Shown in pieces: positions 52,991 to 62,701 of a stretch of DNA of 64,000 nucleotides. Location: the NCBI GenBank assembly GCA_964555935.1, contig CAZKUN010000001.1, forward strand, positions 53,496 to 117,495, in the 5' to 3' direction. The notes under the pieces were generated by a model. The model ran no database searches. It was not told the DNA's origin and was given only the letters and a program-made list of their open reading frames with translations. Made by a program: the position numbers and the translations under genes. The number at the start of each line of letters is the position of its first letter. Position 1 is the stretch's first letter. Source of the stretch: CAZKUN01 sp964555935 (GTDB lineage: Bacteria > Armatimonadota > Zipacnadia > Zipacnadales > VGFC01).

Positions 52991-54979
52991 TTAGAAGCCG
53001 GCTGCGCCAAACTCAAGTGAGATTCGTCCATCGGCCTTCGACCAACGCAGGCCGACCTCGCGCGCGCCGATTGCGCGATTCATACTGACCTCGACATCGT
53101 TGAAAGCACTACCGGAGAATTCGTAGTAGCTGCCAATCAGCCCCAGGCGCCACTTGTCCCACGGCCGGTAGTTGAACGCGCCAAATCCGTAGAGGCTTTC
53201 GTTGGTGATGCCGTAATTCGCGTTCGCGTACGCGTCCCACGTTTTCGACCGGTAGGCCGATACGTTGAGGCTAACCTGTTGGTTGATCGGCGAATCTGAT
53301 GCCGATGAGTAGAACCGGTTCGTGCCTGAGCGGTGCTCGAGTCCGTAGCGGACGTTTGCAGTCACGCCATCCATGACCTGATGCCTGAGCATGAGTTGCG
53401 CCCGCGCTATGTTTGACTGACGGCTCGCGGTGTCCCAGGAGAAGACATTGCTGATGCTTGGCGTCAGGGACGTCTTCGTATTTGGGCGCCAGCCATTGAA
53501 GTCAAAATACGACGACATGCTGTGCTGGAAGACGAAGCCGTCGCCCGACCACGCGTCACGTCCGGCCCGCACGCCAGTGCCCCAGCGGAATCGCCCCAGG
53601 TCTCCCCAGGGCCGCGCATTGCTGAGGAAGTCAGCATTCGTCCCCCACGAGAACATCCCGGAGTCGCCCTGGCGATCCGCATGAGTCCGGACGCCATAGT
53701 GGCCGGCGCTGCCGTATTTGAAGACGCTGAAGTCCGTGAACAGGCTCCGGTGATCGGGCCAAGCAACGCTGAGACTGGAATCGGCACCGCCGAACATCTT
53801 CCCACGGTGCTGCAGATGCACGCCCCAATCCTTGTGGGGAAGGCCGTCGATCACGAAGGAACCCTCTGAGTCCCCTCCGAGTTCCTGCCAGGCGCGCTCA
53901 TAGGCAATCCCCCACTTGTCGCGGGCCATGATGCTACCGTTCCTGGCGCCCTTCTGAATCTTGATGGCATGAGTGGTAGTGTCGGTGACGCTGAAGAAGA
54001 ACGGGAAATCGATCGCCAAGCCACCCGTCGAACTCAGCTCCGCGAAGTGAGAGTTGCTGGAACCGTAGTACCCCTCAAACGCTATGACCCAATACGGCGG
54101 GTACGTCAGGATCTTGCGCGGTCCGACAAACACCTTCCCATGGCGGAGGACTACCTTCTCGCCGGGGAAGATACTGATCGACTTGGCGACCATCCAGATC
54201 TGGCTCTCCTGGTCGTCGAACCGGTACGCGTCTTCCGGAAGCTGCTGCTCAGCACTCGATGGCTTAAGAGTCCACGCGTTGAACTCGGCCTCCTCGACGC
54301 CCTCGTCGCCGAACCGCCTGTAACTGCCTCTCATGCTCCGAAGTTCGATGTAGAGCTGCTCGCACTCCACAGCCTCGTCGTTCCGGCTCATGCGAATCTC
54401 ACCGACGGCCCGCAACGTCAGCGACCGGGGGTCAATCCGCACCTTATCCGCTTCCACCACTATCCCCCGATACCGAACTTCGGCGTCCCACGCTTCAACG
54501 ACGTTCAACTCGGAGGAATAGCCGACCCAATCTCCGCGGATGTGGATGACAGTCGAGTCCCTGACACCCTTCTCATCCAAAGGCGAGAACTCGACCATCA
54601 CCTGGTTACGACTGTCCTGGAAGCTGGCCCGAATGGTGGCCGTGCCCGGCTCCTCGCTAGTGAGCAGCACGATCGCGAAGCCGCCTTCGGTGGGGACCCG
54701 CGTGTGACGCTGTTTCGTCCCGAACTCGCTGACCAGATCGCCAATGTCCGTAGAGATGTCGACTTCCGTGCCATTGGGAACGGGCGCGTTATCGCGGCCG
54801 CGGACCTCTATGCGGACGCGCGAGACGGTCTGGCCGTCAGCAGGAAGCCGGCGGGGGGTGGCGGAGATGTTGACCCGGTTCTGCCCAAAGCGGATGCCCT
54901 GAGCGCCCGCGGCCGAAGTGACGACGCCGAGCGTCACCAGTCCAGCGAGCACATGTAGGCCGACACGCCGCATGGCCAT
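52991..54979 (-). CDS. OstA/LptD-type outer-membrane protein with N-terminal invasin-like Ig domain
   Basis: A 662-residue outer-membrane protein. A signal peptide (VLAGLVTLGVVTSAAGAQ) precedes an invasin/Big_1-like domain (about 30-130: INISATPRRLPADGQ-like start, VPNGTEVDISTDIGDL, TRVPTEGGFAIVLLT). An OstA/LptA-like beta-jellyroll follows (about 145-280, DWVGYSSELNVVEAWDAEVRY, AVGEIRMSRNDEAVECEQLYIEL), then a long antiparallel barrel to the C-terminal Phe (ISLEFGAAGF), as BAM-inserted proteins end. ATG 54979 has GGGAGGG 6 nt upstream. LptD normally carries LPS to the cell surface; an Ig domain between signal and OstA part is unusual. It ends the block of secreted/envelope genes and might serve these proteins. 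Confidence 0.72.
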   Translation of the reverse strand: MAMRRVGLHVLAGLVTLGVVTSAAGAQGIRFGQNRVNISATPRRLPADGQTVSRVRIEVRGRDNAPVPNGTEVDISTDIGDLVSEFGTKQRHTRVPTEGGFAIVLLTSEEPGTATIRASFQDSRNQVMVEFSPLDEKGVRDSTVIHIRGDWVGYSSELNVVEAWDAEVRYRGIVVEADKVRIDPRSLTLRAVGEIRMSRNDEAVECEQLYIELRSMRGSYRRFGDEGVEEAEFNAWTLKPSSAEQQLPEDAYRFDDQESQIWMVAKSISIFPGEKVVLRHGKVFVGPRKILTYPPYWVIAFEGYYGSSNSHFAELSSTGGLAIDFPFFFSVTDTTTHAIKIQKGARNGSIMARDKWGIAYERAWQELGGDSEGSFVIDGLPHKDWGVHLQHRGKMFGGADSSLSVAWPDHRSLFTDFSVFKYGSAGHYGVRTHADRQGDSGMFSWGTNADFLSNARPWGDLGRFRWGTGVRAGRDAWSGDGFVFQHSMSSYFDFNGWRPNTKTSLTPSISNVFSWDTASRQSNIARAQLMLRHQVMDGVTANVRYGLEHRSGTNRFYSSASDSPINQQVSLNVSAYRSKTWDAYANANYGITNESLYGFGAFNYRPWDKWRLGLIGSYYEFSGSAFNDVEVSMNRAIGAREVGLRWSKADGRISLEFGAAGF

Positions 54980-55062
54980 CCAGGTCCCTCCCGTTGATCT
55001 AACTGCGCAGAGCGTGCTCTCCCGGCTCTCGTCGCCGGGGCGCCCTCCCTGTAGCGGCGAGA

Positions 55063-55093
55063 AAAGCGTCGTTCGCGAAGCGACCGACGCTTT
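55063..55093 (-). terminator. Terminator-like hairpin between the CsgG-like gene and the OstA gene
   Basis: A near-perfect stem (55063-55071 with 55085-55093, then one mismatch and TCGC/GCGA inside) has a 3-nt loop. It lies about 50 nt after the FN3 gene stop and about 85 nt before the OstA start. Minus-strand bases after it are TCTCGCC, a poor U-tract, so termination would be partial. Confidence 0.5.
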
Positions 55094-55142
55094 CCCCCTC
55101 ACGCTCAATCCAAGCGTGCCCTCCAGCCGTCGACGCCGTTCC

Positions 55143-56213
55143 TTACGGAGCAACGATCTGGTTGAACGTTGCCCACGGGGAAGAGACGCCCGAAGTGTAC
55201 AGCACGCGGATCTGATAGACGTATGCGGTCCCGGCCGTCACGTTGAAGTCGGTGAACTGCACCGAGTCCGGGCCAGCCTTGTCGCCGTCGATCCGAACGA
55301 AATTGGCTCCACTCGCAGACCGCTGAATCTGGTAGGCGAAGATCGGATCAGTCGTGATTGGGCGGACCCACGTCAGCCTGACGCCGTCGGAAGTCGCGCG
55401 GGCGGACAGACGAGTCGGCAGTCGCTGATCCACAGTCGGCCCGCCAGTGTCGTCGTTGCCGCCAGCAGTGACCGCGATCAGACCGGCGACGATCAAGCCA
55501 ATAGCGACCCAGCGCCACTTGTTGGAGCGCTTCTTCCGCTTCGTGCCCTCCATCTCATAGTCGATGGCGCTGCCACCGGTGAGTACCTGCAAGACGCTCC
55601 GGGCGGCGTCGCGAGCCGCTGAGCGCACGAGCGCATCATCGTCCGCGTCGCCCCTCCGCCGGGCCTTGCCAGTACCGGAGACACCGAATGTATTGCCGGC
55701 GGGCTGGTCCACCACCGTGCCCGTATCGGCATCAATGTTACTGTCAACATCGTACTCCGTCCCCATCAGGCTAATCTCAGCCGAGGGAGGATCGCCGCCC
55801 AGAGCCAAGTCCTGGACAGAGACCAACACGACCGAGTCGACTCTGAAAGCCTTGCCAATGATGATGGCAGAGATCTCATCCTTGGGCCCCTCGATGTCCG
55901 CGGTGCGCAGCGACCCATCGGCGATCCCACGTCGAACCATAGGAGATCCCGGTGAGAAGACCTCAAGGTCAATCGACTTCACCGAACGACCTACCAATGC
56001 GATCTGCGAGGTGACGCGTGCAGCCGCGTCTCCCAGGTTCCCATCGGCGCTCTCGTCCTCAACGGGGAAAGCCAATACGGTCTTGACGACACCGTCGGCC
56101 TCCGCCGGCGACACAAAAACGGCCCCATGTGGCGCAACGATACTGATGAGCAGAGCACCGATGAGGGTGAAGCTGAGTCGCCTGCCGAAACTGTGGCAGC
56201 GGATACTGGTCAT
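55143..56213 (-). CDS. Envelope protein with CsgG-like domain, membrane helix and C-terminal FN3-like domain
   Basis: A 356-residue protein. A signal-like N-terminus (LIGALLISIVAPHGAVFV) is followed by a domain (about 43-215) reminiscent of CsgG/curli-assembly proteins: TVLAFPVEDESADGNLGDAAARVTSQIAL, then ISAIIIGKAFRVDSVVLVSV and a repeated 'AARDAARSVLQVL' helix. A membrane helix (WVAIGLIVAGLIAVTAGG, about 238-255) sits after a basic run. The C-terminal 80 residues form an FN3-like domain (LSARATSDGVRLTWVRP, AYQIQRSASG, AYVYQIRVLY). ATG 56213 follows GGGAGG. Placement suggests surface anchoring or secretion assistance, but no lipobox is seen and the CsgG relation is only pattern-level. Confidence 0.55.
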   Translation of the reverse strand: MTSIRCHSFGRRLSFTLIGALLISIVAPHGAVFVSPAEADGVVKTVLAFPVEDESADGNLGDAAARVTSQIALVGRSVKSIDLEVFSPGSPMVRRGIADGSLRTADIEGPKDEISAIIIGKAFRVDSVVLVSVQDLALGGDPPSAEISLMGTEYDVDSNIDADTGTVVDQPAGNTFGVSGTGKARRRGDADDDALVRSAARDAARSVLQVLTGGSAIDYEMEGTKRKKRSNKWRWVAIGLIVAGLIAVTAGGNDDTGGPTVDQRLPTRLSARATSDGVRLTWVRPITTDPIFAYQIQRSASGANFVRIDGDKAGPDSVQFTDFNVTAGTAYVYQIRVLYTSGVSSPWATFNQIVAP

Positions 56214-56312
56214 GGTGCGTCTTCCCTCCCGACAGGGCGGTCATGTTATGAGCGGCCGGCCTTGATGGGCCGGGCGCCCGTGCGATTGCCAGCCGGACCT
56301 AGATCCCACAAG

Positions 56313-59066
56313 CTAGCGACGGTATTCGACCCTCCGGACCACGCCCGTGCTCTGGCCATTGTCCGGAGACTTCGCAGTGACGTCAACGATGTACGAGCCG
56401 CTCGGTACTTGGAGCCCGTTGTCGGCCTGGCCTGTCCACAGTATCGTAGATTCGCCGGCCGGGGCCTCGCGACCTTTCCAGACTTGCTTGACTGGAACGC
56501 CGGCGATGTTGCGGATGGTCACGTCGACGGCCGCATTCGCGGTGAGCCTGAAGCTCATCTGGACGCCCGTGTTCGTTGGTATGGATGTAAACCCGACGAT
56601 TTCAGCTCCAGCGGGCTTCCTCGGTCCGACGGTGATCTCGAAGGCCCGATCCCCGCCCTGCCCCGCATTATACGAGTAGGATGTGACGTGGCGCATGAAG
56701 CGCACGCGACCTGTCTGCAGGTCCTTGATGGTGGCATCCAGGTTCGGCGGCAACACGCTTAGGTCTGGCCACGCTATGCTGACGTCCTCCCCGGCTCGAT
56801 CCGTGTCAACCACCAGCGTCCAAGATTGCGATGCGGCGTCCGCCGCCCGGATGTCGTTCACGTAATGACCCCGGCCCAAGCGAGGATCGGTCATCTCGAA
56901 GTAGGCTGACAGCCGAGCGCCCGGGTCGACCGCCGCATCGGGCGGAGCCAGCGTGTCTGCGAGATCCAGCCCATCCGCAGCCGCGCTGGACTGGCCGAAG
57001 TGGCGCCCAAACCGGCTGACACCGCCGGACTGAACTACAACCGGAACGCTCCAACCCGAGTCCGGCGCAACCGCCGCGATGGACTGCGTGGGCGACTTGA
57101 ACGGGATAAGCGTCGGCGGGCTGATGATCAGGGTCACAGGGCGAAGAGCCAACAGCCAGTAGCCGACGTACGGCTCCAGCACGGCATCTGCAAGGCTCGT
57201 CGCGAACGTGTAGTCGTTCAGCACGGGATCGTACGCGTACAGAGTCGGGATGATCAGCCCTGCGTTGAACGCCTCCATGACCGTGCGGGAAATGCCATCA
57301 GGACCAACCACCGAAATCTGATCGAGCCGGATGGTGCTCACAAACGGCGACCCCATCTGGTTCCAGCCCTGCGTGAGGGTCAGCGCGTAAGCCTGAGCGG
57401 TCGATAACGCCACCCGGTCGGCCGGGAAGGTAATTGGTAGCCGAAGCCGGTTTACGAGCCAGTACACCCGCCCCGGCGCCACGTTGGTGACTGAGTTGTC
57501 TGGGAAGAAGCGGTAGATCTGCGCCAGAGGATCCCAGCGGATCAGCGCAGCATTGGCGCCCTGAAGCGATCCCAGGCTCTCGAACACGTGCTCCGCATCC
57601 GTTATCTGGAAGTCGAATGGGACGGTGACCATCGACAGCCCGCGAATCGGGTCCAGTTGGCCCTGAGGCAGCGTCGGGAGTGCCGGAACGCTGATCTTGC
57701 GCCTCACGGACCGCCCCAGCGGGCCGGTCACGCGAATTTCATGGATGCCCGGCTGGATGTCCGGAGTCGCCCGGACGCTCCAGATGGCGGCTGACTGGAT
57801 GTTCCGCGGAATCGTGCCCAGTAGCACCGTCCGCGACTGCGAGCCCTGAGTTTGATCCAACTCGAAGCCCGGCGGAAGGCTGATTGTGGCGCGGGCGTCG
57901 AGCAGCGAGCCAGCGCCGAAGTTGTCGCAATATGCCTGCACGTCCCAGGTGGACTTGCCATTGGCGTCCCCAAGATAGAACTCCTCAACGATGCCGAGGG
58001 TGATCGGGTCATCCCCGGTCACCGCCTGGAGTTCGAAGGGCGCATAGGCAGCGAGGACGTACGGCGGCGTGAAGTCGGAAACGCTGCCACCGAGGCCGAA
58101 GTAGGTGACGTAACGTCGGGACGCGCCGGGAGCGAGGGTCTCTTCGTCCCAGCGGACCGCGTAGCCCCAATCCTCACCGGCTATCAGGGCGGACGGATTC
58201 GGGTTGAAGGTCCACTGATCGTCACGGCCACAGCTCACCCGCTGGCCAAAGTCGACCGAGTCAGGAACACCGCCGCTGAAAGTCGCCAAGCCGGGATCCG
58301 TGACCTCGCCACCGTTAATCGTGCCTCGCAGCACAACCGCCGGCGCGCTGATATTGTCGAAGGACACCCATCCATCCGGAACCGACGTGCCGCCCGCGCT
58401 AGAGAGTTGGACCTCCTCGTTGACGAGCGTCCCGTCGGACAGAATGATGAAGGTTCCGTCTTGGTTGCTGGAACCGAACGTGGGGTCAACAAAGATCCGC
58501 AGACCGACGCTGTGCGTCAACGTGCCCGTGTTGGTCACCACGTAGTCGAGCTTAACAGTATCGCGAAGCAACGTCCCTTCGAAATGGACCTCGATGACTT
58601 CGACGGTCTGGTCAGGCTCGTCATCGACGCCGATCGCCATGGTGTAAATGATGTCGCGGCTGCGAGCCGTCGGCATGAGGGGCCAGTATTCGCGGCCATT
58701 GCCGTCCTGAACAGTCGCCAGATCCGTTAGAACCTGGTCAGTCGCGTTCGGATCGCTGTTATTGATCGAGATCGTGGTGATGTTCGAGAAGGCGTCTAGA
58801 TCGCCACCGAGAGGCGCCGAGACGCCGCCTACCAGCAGGTTGTCGTCACCAGGCGTGGTGGGATCCCCGTCTCTGTTCTGATACTGCCAACGGCTGCCCT
58901 CGTCGTTAGTGCCCGTATTGCCAGGCACCTCGACCACCAAGCGGCTGATCATGGATGGATGGTCGACACTTATCGTTGCTGCCTGACCCCACACCGCGCC
59001 GCCGATCAAGGCCGCTGCAGCGCAGAGCGCTATCACACTATGAAGGCGCCCGAAACGCGTTCCCAC
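56313..59066 (-). CDS. Large secreted protein with FlgD-like C-terminal domain
   Basis: A 917-residue secreted protein (signal VIALCAAAALIGGAVWGQAA). The N-terminal half is beta-rich, with pairing segments such as LDYVVTNTGTLTHSVGLRIFVD. Residues about 475-810 contain the module seen again in the subtilase upstream: VPFDFQITDAE, GRVYWLVNRLRLPIT, LTQGWNQMGSPF, then VSIAWPDLS and TGRVRFMRHVTSYSYN. The last 90 residues (about 825-917) are FlgD Ig-like: VQMSFRLTANAAVDVTIRNI and LWTGQADNGLQVPSGSYIV. Such C-terminal domains serve as sorting or surface-attachment tails in several phyla. GTG 59066 has AGGAG 11 nt upstream. No catalytic motif is seen; it may be a structural or adhesin partner of the subtilase. 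Confidence 0.6.
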   Translation of the reverse strand: MGTRFGRLHSVIALCAAAALIGGAVWGQAATISVDHPSMISRLVVEVPGNTGTNDEGSRWQYQNRDGDPTTPGDDNLLVGGVSAPLGGDLDAFSNITTISINNSDPNATDQVLTDLATVQDGNGREYWPLMPTARSRDIIYTMAIGVDDEPDQTVEVIEVHFEGTLLRDTVKLDYVVTNTGTLTHSVGLRIFVDPTFGSSNQDGTFIILSDGTLVNEEVQLSSAGGTSVPDGWVSFDNISAPAVVLRGTINGGEVTDPGLATFSGGVPDSVDFGQRVSCGRDDQWTFNPNPSALIAGEDWGYAVRWDEETLAPGASRRYVTYFGLGGSVSDFTPPYVLAAYAPFELQAVTGDDPITLGIVEEFYLGDANGKSTWDVQAYCDNFGAGSLLDARATISLPPGFELDQTQGSQSRTVLLGTIPRNIQSAAIWSVRATPDIQPGIHEIRVTGPLGRSVRRKISVPALPTLPQGQLDPIRGLSMVTVPFDFQITDAEHVFESLGSLQGANAALIRWDPLAQIYRFFPDNSVTNVAPGRVYWLVNRLRLPITFPADRVALSTAQAYALTLTQGWNQMGSPFVSTIRLDQISVVGPDGISRTVMEAFNAGLIIPTLYAYDPVLNDYTFATSLADAVLEPYVGYWLLALRPVTLIISPPTLIPFKSPTQSIAAVAPDSGWSVPVVVQSGGVSRFGRHFGQSSAAADGLDLADTLAPPDAAVDPGARLSAYFEMTDPRLGRGHYVNDIRAADAASQSWTLVVDTDRAGEDVSIAWPDLSVLPPNLDATIKDLQTGRVRFMRHVTSYSYNAGQGGDRAFEITVGPRKPAGAEIVGFTSIPTNTGVQMSFRLTANAAVDVTIRNIAGVPVKQVWKGREAPAGESTILWTGQADNGLQVPSGSYIVDVTAKSPDNGQSTGVVRRVEYRR

Positions 59067-59096
59067 TAGCGACTCAACTCCTCTCGACTGCTTCTG

Positions 59097-59147
59097 TTGC
59101 AGCCAGCTGCAAGCCGGGATCGCCCCGCTGAAGAAGGGCTACCGGCT
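59097..59147 (-). promoter_or_regulatory. Inverted repeats between the subtilase and the 917-aa gene
   Basis: TTGCAGCCAGCTGCAA (59097-59112) is a 14-bp palindrome with a 2-nt centre. Directly beside it a longer hairpin (AGCCGG 59112-59117 with CCGGCT 59142-59147, inner GCCC/GGGC at 59122-59125 and 59136-59139) lies 14 nt after the subtilase stop and may end that transcript. The small palindrome may be an operator for the 917-aa gene. Confidence 0.4.
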
Positions 59148-59161
59148 ACAAGTGCGACGGG

Positions 59162-62100
59162 TTAGCGTGTGGCATGGATCGGCAGGATCCGCTTGACGGC
59201 CTGGCCATCCGGTGCCTTCGCCGACAGATGCAGCAAATACGTGCCGTTCGGGACGGCAGACCCTTGATCGCTCGTGCCGGTCCACGTCAGCGTCTGCGGT
59301 CCTGCGTCAACGTCGCGCGAGGCAACCAGGCTGCGCACGTGCCGCCCTGCGATGTTGCGGATCTCGGCCGTAATCGAGGCCGCGGTGGTCAGCTCGTAAT
59401 TGATGACCACTTGGCCACCACGGACGGGATGCGCTTCGAGCGTCGTAACCTGCAGCCCGGCCGTTGCATCCGCCACCTGCGCCACGATCTTGAAGTGGTG
59501 CGCTGGTGCCGTCCCGCTGTTGTACGCCAGCGATGAAGTGGTGCGCATGAACTGAGCGCGCCCCGTGTCTTCATCGACGATCCAGACGTTCAGATTCGGG
59601 TCGATGCTTCCATTCAGGTTCGGCCACGAGAGAATGACGTCCGTCTTCGCAACCGGACAGACGACGTCCATGTCCCACTCAACGCGGCTCGCGGATGGTG
59701 CCCGCAGATCCTGCGTGTACTGGCCGGAACTCCGGTCCCAATCATTGTGCGGGAAGTAGACGCGTAGCTGGTCGCCCAGTGGCGGCGGCTCCGGAATGTC
59801 CCCTCCGCAGTCGTGCCCGTCGGACGAGCCGGGCGCCACGCCAAGGTAATTCGCGCTGTCGACCATGCCGCCCGCAGTCGCAACTAACTGGAGCTTCCAG
59901 TCGTCGGCAGTCGGCTCCGTCGCCTTAGCCCGCGACTTCGCTGCCGCCTCGGCCGTGCCGACAGAGGAAGGATAGATGACAGCCGTCAGATCGCGGTTGA
60001 CGTGGAACCAGTACCCCTTCATTGACTCCAGGATCGCGGCCAGCGGCTGCACGAACTCATATCGGCCGGCCAACGCGCCCGCGGCGGGGATATACTCGAA
60101 GATTATCCCTTCGGTCCACCCGGCAGCGATCGCGTCGTCAAGATCCAGGCGGACATTGCCGGACTGGAACTGAACGGTGGACCAGTCGACCGTGTCCTGG
60201 AAGGGATTCCCAATCATGTGCCAGCCGGTCGGGTCTGTAACGCCGACCGGGAGTTGGATGGTGTAGCTTGGAACATCTGACAGCGTCTCGCCAGCCACGT
60301 TGAGAATGACCTCGCGCGGCAGGTTCAAGAAGTAACCGAGACCCGCCGGCGGCGAAGGTACGGTTGGGTTCGAGACGCCGGTTGCGTCCGGAGGCTCGAA
60401 GCTCGCCAACGGATCGGGGAAGATGCGGTACTTATTGAACGCCGTGTCCGTCGGGACCCACCGGACCAGCCCCAACTCATTCACACCGACGCCGAAGATC
60501 GATGCCGGGTTCGCGTCGAGCAGGTTCCGGAACGGCAGCGAAATCATGTGCAGTCCAGCCGACAAGGTTGGCAAGCCGACCCGGAAGTTGGTGATGCCTT
60601 GCACGCCAACGTTCCCAGCGATGTCGGCGGCATCAAGCGTCGCAGTGTGAGCTGCCCTCGAGAGAGGAGTCACGGGGCGGTACGTCACTACGCCCGTGGT
60701 CGGGTTGAATGAGTCCCACATCACGGTGGTTCCATCGATGGCGAGAACGATCGTCGAGGGATCAACACCCGTCTCGGTATCGGTGATCACGGCTACGATG
60801 GTTGGCTGCGCCGTCGTGATCGTGGAGCCGTTCAGCGGGAAGCTGAAGACGATGGTTGGTGGCTTCGTATCCAGTCCGGATCTCAACGTGAGTCGGCCGA
60901 CGCCGGCCTCCGCGACGGTCGCCGGCGTCCCGTCTTGGCGGGTGATCGGCGCTATGATGTTCTGATCGGTAGCTAAGCGTAACAGGACGTTCTCTAGTTC
61001 ATCAGCCGTCCGCGTTGTGTCCTCACCCTTGAGCAGTGCCGCGCCCCCAGCCACGTGTGGAGCGGCCGCTGAGGTGCCGAAGAAGGGACTGGCGACAGGG
61101 TTCGCGGTAGCAACCGCGACCATCACAGCGTCAGGCGCGGCGATCTCGGGCTTAGTGCGCCCGTCAATCGTCGGCCCCTGTGAGCTGAAGGCCTCTAGCG
61201 TGTCCACCGGAAAGTCGGGGATCGTGGTTGGGGAGCCGAGCGACGCGTTTCCGCGCGTCGCCGCGACGGTCATCGCGCCGCGCGCAGTGCCGGGGATCAG
61301 CACGCTCGTCTCGGGGACATTGAGAGCCGGCTCGATGTCATGCGTGCGGACGAACAGTTGCATCGCGTCGACCGGTCCACCGACAATGTTCGGACTCACG
61401 GCAAGGAGCTTGATTTCATACACGCCAGTGGTCACATTGGCCTGCAGCACCTCGGTTGGCGGATCATCGCCATTCTGCGTCACAGCGGACTGAGCGACTA
61501 CCGTGCCCGTAGCATCGGTGAGCACCAAATCGTAGTCGCGATTCGTGACATCAGCCCGCAGGCCGGTGGGCCCGGCCGTCTGGAACCAGCTAAGGTACGC
61601 TAGTATCGTCAGGTTGGTCGATGCGGCCGGGATCGTGACTGAAATAGTCTCGTCCGAGGCGTCGAATTCCGCGAAGCCGTCGGCGTCGCCGTCCAAGAAG
61701 TCGCCCGCCCAGTGCTTCTCGGCGTGGTTGCCGGCGGAGACGATCGGCAGGACCCCAGCCGCCCGCGTGCGGTCGACCACAACGTCGACTGAGTGGGTCC
61801 CATCAAAGGGGCCCGTCTCAAGGCCGATGGAGAGATTGGCAATCTCCATGTCATTCGCGACGCACCAGTCAAGAGCGCGCTCAACGTCCATCGAAGTCGC
61901 GATGGCCAGCAGATAGATGTCGGCGCCAGGCGCCATATCCGCGATCACTTCGGCCACTGCGGTACCATGGTCCCGGAACTCGACCAGTCCGTCGGCGCGG
62001 AATGACATCGGCAAACGAGTCTGGGTAGCTAGTGGGAGCTCCGCCGTGGCATAGTCCTGGAATCCAACATCAATAACCGCGACCCGGACGCCGGTGCCGA

Positions 62101-62581
62101 GGTTACCGTTGATCTGCATCGACAGCCCGTTGGTGATCTGAAGCCCCTCGGTCACAGTCGGGCCCGTCTGCAGCGGCGTCATGAATGCCGGAACGGCAAC
62201 CTGCGCAACGGACGGGAGCAGGGCGATGTCGCGGAGGCTACCGACTGGCACGACTACCTCCATGCGCCGATCGCGAATCTGGTGAATCTGCCCGCCCAGC
62301 CTTCCGACCGCCCCGCCGTTTACACTGGCAGGGCTGCGGAAGAGGACTTGAACGAGCACGCGGCCATTCCTAACACCAGCCACCCGCGCAGCCACTGTGT
62401 TTGGGGTAAGCGCGCCAACGGCGTCGAGGGCCGCCACATCGCGCAACGGTCCCGCCAGGTCCGCGAGGGTAGCCGCGGACGCCGGCAGCGATGCTGCCAG
62501 CAGTGCCGTCACGACCCACACGGCGCCTATGATCGAGTAGAGTCTCGTCCGCACTGCTCCGGTTCGTAGAAAGAGCGTCAC
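59162..62581 (-). CDS. Secreted S8 subtilisin-like serine protease with C-terminal shared module and FlgD-like tail
   Basis: A 1139-residue secreted protease. The signal (RLYSIIGAVWVVTALLAASLPASA) starts near residue 12. An N-terminal pro-like region precedes the S8 domain; the triad is Asp171 (VAVIDVGF), His205 (FRDHGTAVAEVIA) and Ser504 (FFGTSAAAPHVAG), with oxyanion Asn in VSAGNH. A domain with DxDxDGFAEFD and Ig-like parts is inserted between His and Ser. The C-terminal third repeats the module of the 917-aa protein and ends with FlgD-like VVINYELTTAASITAEIRN and LTWTGTSDQGSAVPNGTYLL. GTG 62581 has GAGGGGG 7 nt upstream. The gene lies between the C11-like gene and the 917-aa gene, all in the same direction. 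Confidence 0.88.
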   Translation of the reverse strand: MTLFLRTGAVRTRLYSIIGAVWVVTALLAASLPASAATLADLAGPLRDVAALDAVGALTPNTVAARVAGVRNGRVLVQVLFRSPASVNGGAVGRLGGQIHQIRDRRMEVVVPVGSLRDIALLPSVAQVAVPAFMTPLQTGPTVTEGLQITNGLSMQINGNLGTGVRVAVIDVGFQDYATAELPLATQTRLPMSFRADGLVEFRDHGTAVAEVIADMAPGADIYLLAIATSMDVERALDWCVANDMEIANLSIGLETGPFDGTHSVDVVVDRTRAAGVLPIVSAGNHAEKHWAGDFLDGDADGFAEFDASDETISVTIPAASTNLTILAYLSWFQTAGPTGLRADVTNRDYDLVLTDATGTVVAQSAVTQNGDDPPTEVLQANVTTGVYEIKLLAVSPNIVGGPVDAMQLFVRTHDIEPALNVPETSVLIPGTARGAMTVAATRGNASLGSPTTIPDFPVDTLEAFSSQGPTIDGRTKPEIAAPDAVMVAVATANPVASPFFGTSAAAPHVAGGAALLKGEDTTRTADELENVLLRLATDQNIIAPITRQDGTPATVAEAGVGRLTLRSGLDTKPPTIVFSFPLNGSTITTAQPTIVAVITDTETGVDPSTIVLAIDGTTVMWDSFNPTTGVVTYRPVTPLSRAAHTATLDAADIAGNVGVQGITNFRVGLPTLSAGLHMISLPFRNLLDANPASIFGVGVNELGLVRWVPTDTAFNKYRIFPDPLASFEPPDATGVSNPTVPSPPAGLGYFLNLPREVILNVAGETLSDVPSYTIQLPVGVTDPTGWHMIGNPFQDTVDWSTVQFQSGNVRLDLDDAIAAGWTEGIIFEYIPAAGALAGRYEFVQPLAAILESMKGYWFHVNRDLTAVIYPSSVGTAEAAAKSRAKATEPTADDWKLQLVATAGGMVDSANYLGVAPGSSDGHDCGGDIPEPPPLGDQLRVYFPHNDWDRSSGQYTQDLRAPSASRVEWDMDVVCPVAKTDVILSWPNLNGSIDPNLNVWIVDEDTGRAQFMRTTSSLAYNSGTAPAHHFKIVAQVADATAGLQVTTLEAHPVRGGQVVINYELTTAASITAEIRNIAGRHVRSLVASRDVDAGPQTLTWTGTSDQGSAVPNGTYLLHLSAKAPDGQAVKRILPIHATR

Positions 62582-62701
62582 GCTCGTTCCCCCTCCCGGT
62601 GAATACCGACCCGTTTCCGGCCGGTTGGAAGCATGGCTCAAAATGCGTCTCCAGTCCATCTGGCGCCCCCCGGGTCTCCGCTGCGGCGATACGTTGGCGG
62701 T

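Noticed and set aside
54980..55142. Riboswitch upstream of the OstA gene
   Set aside because: The region holds a hairpin with GC-rich flanks but no known aptamer core; a terminator-like hairpin explains it better.
55143..56213. Naming this gene csgG
   Set aside because: The N-terminal pattern is only reminiscent of CsgG; a membrane helix and FN3-like domain are added, a lipobox is missing, and no curli subunit genes are present.
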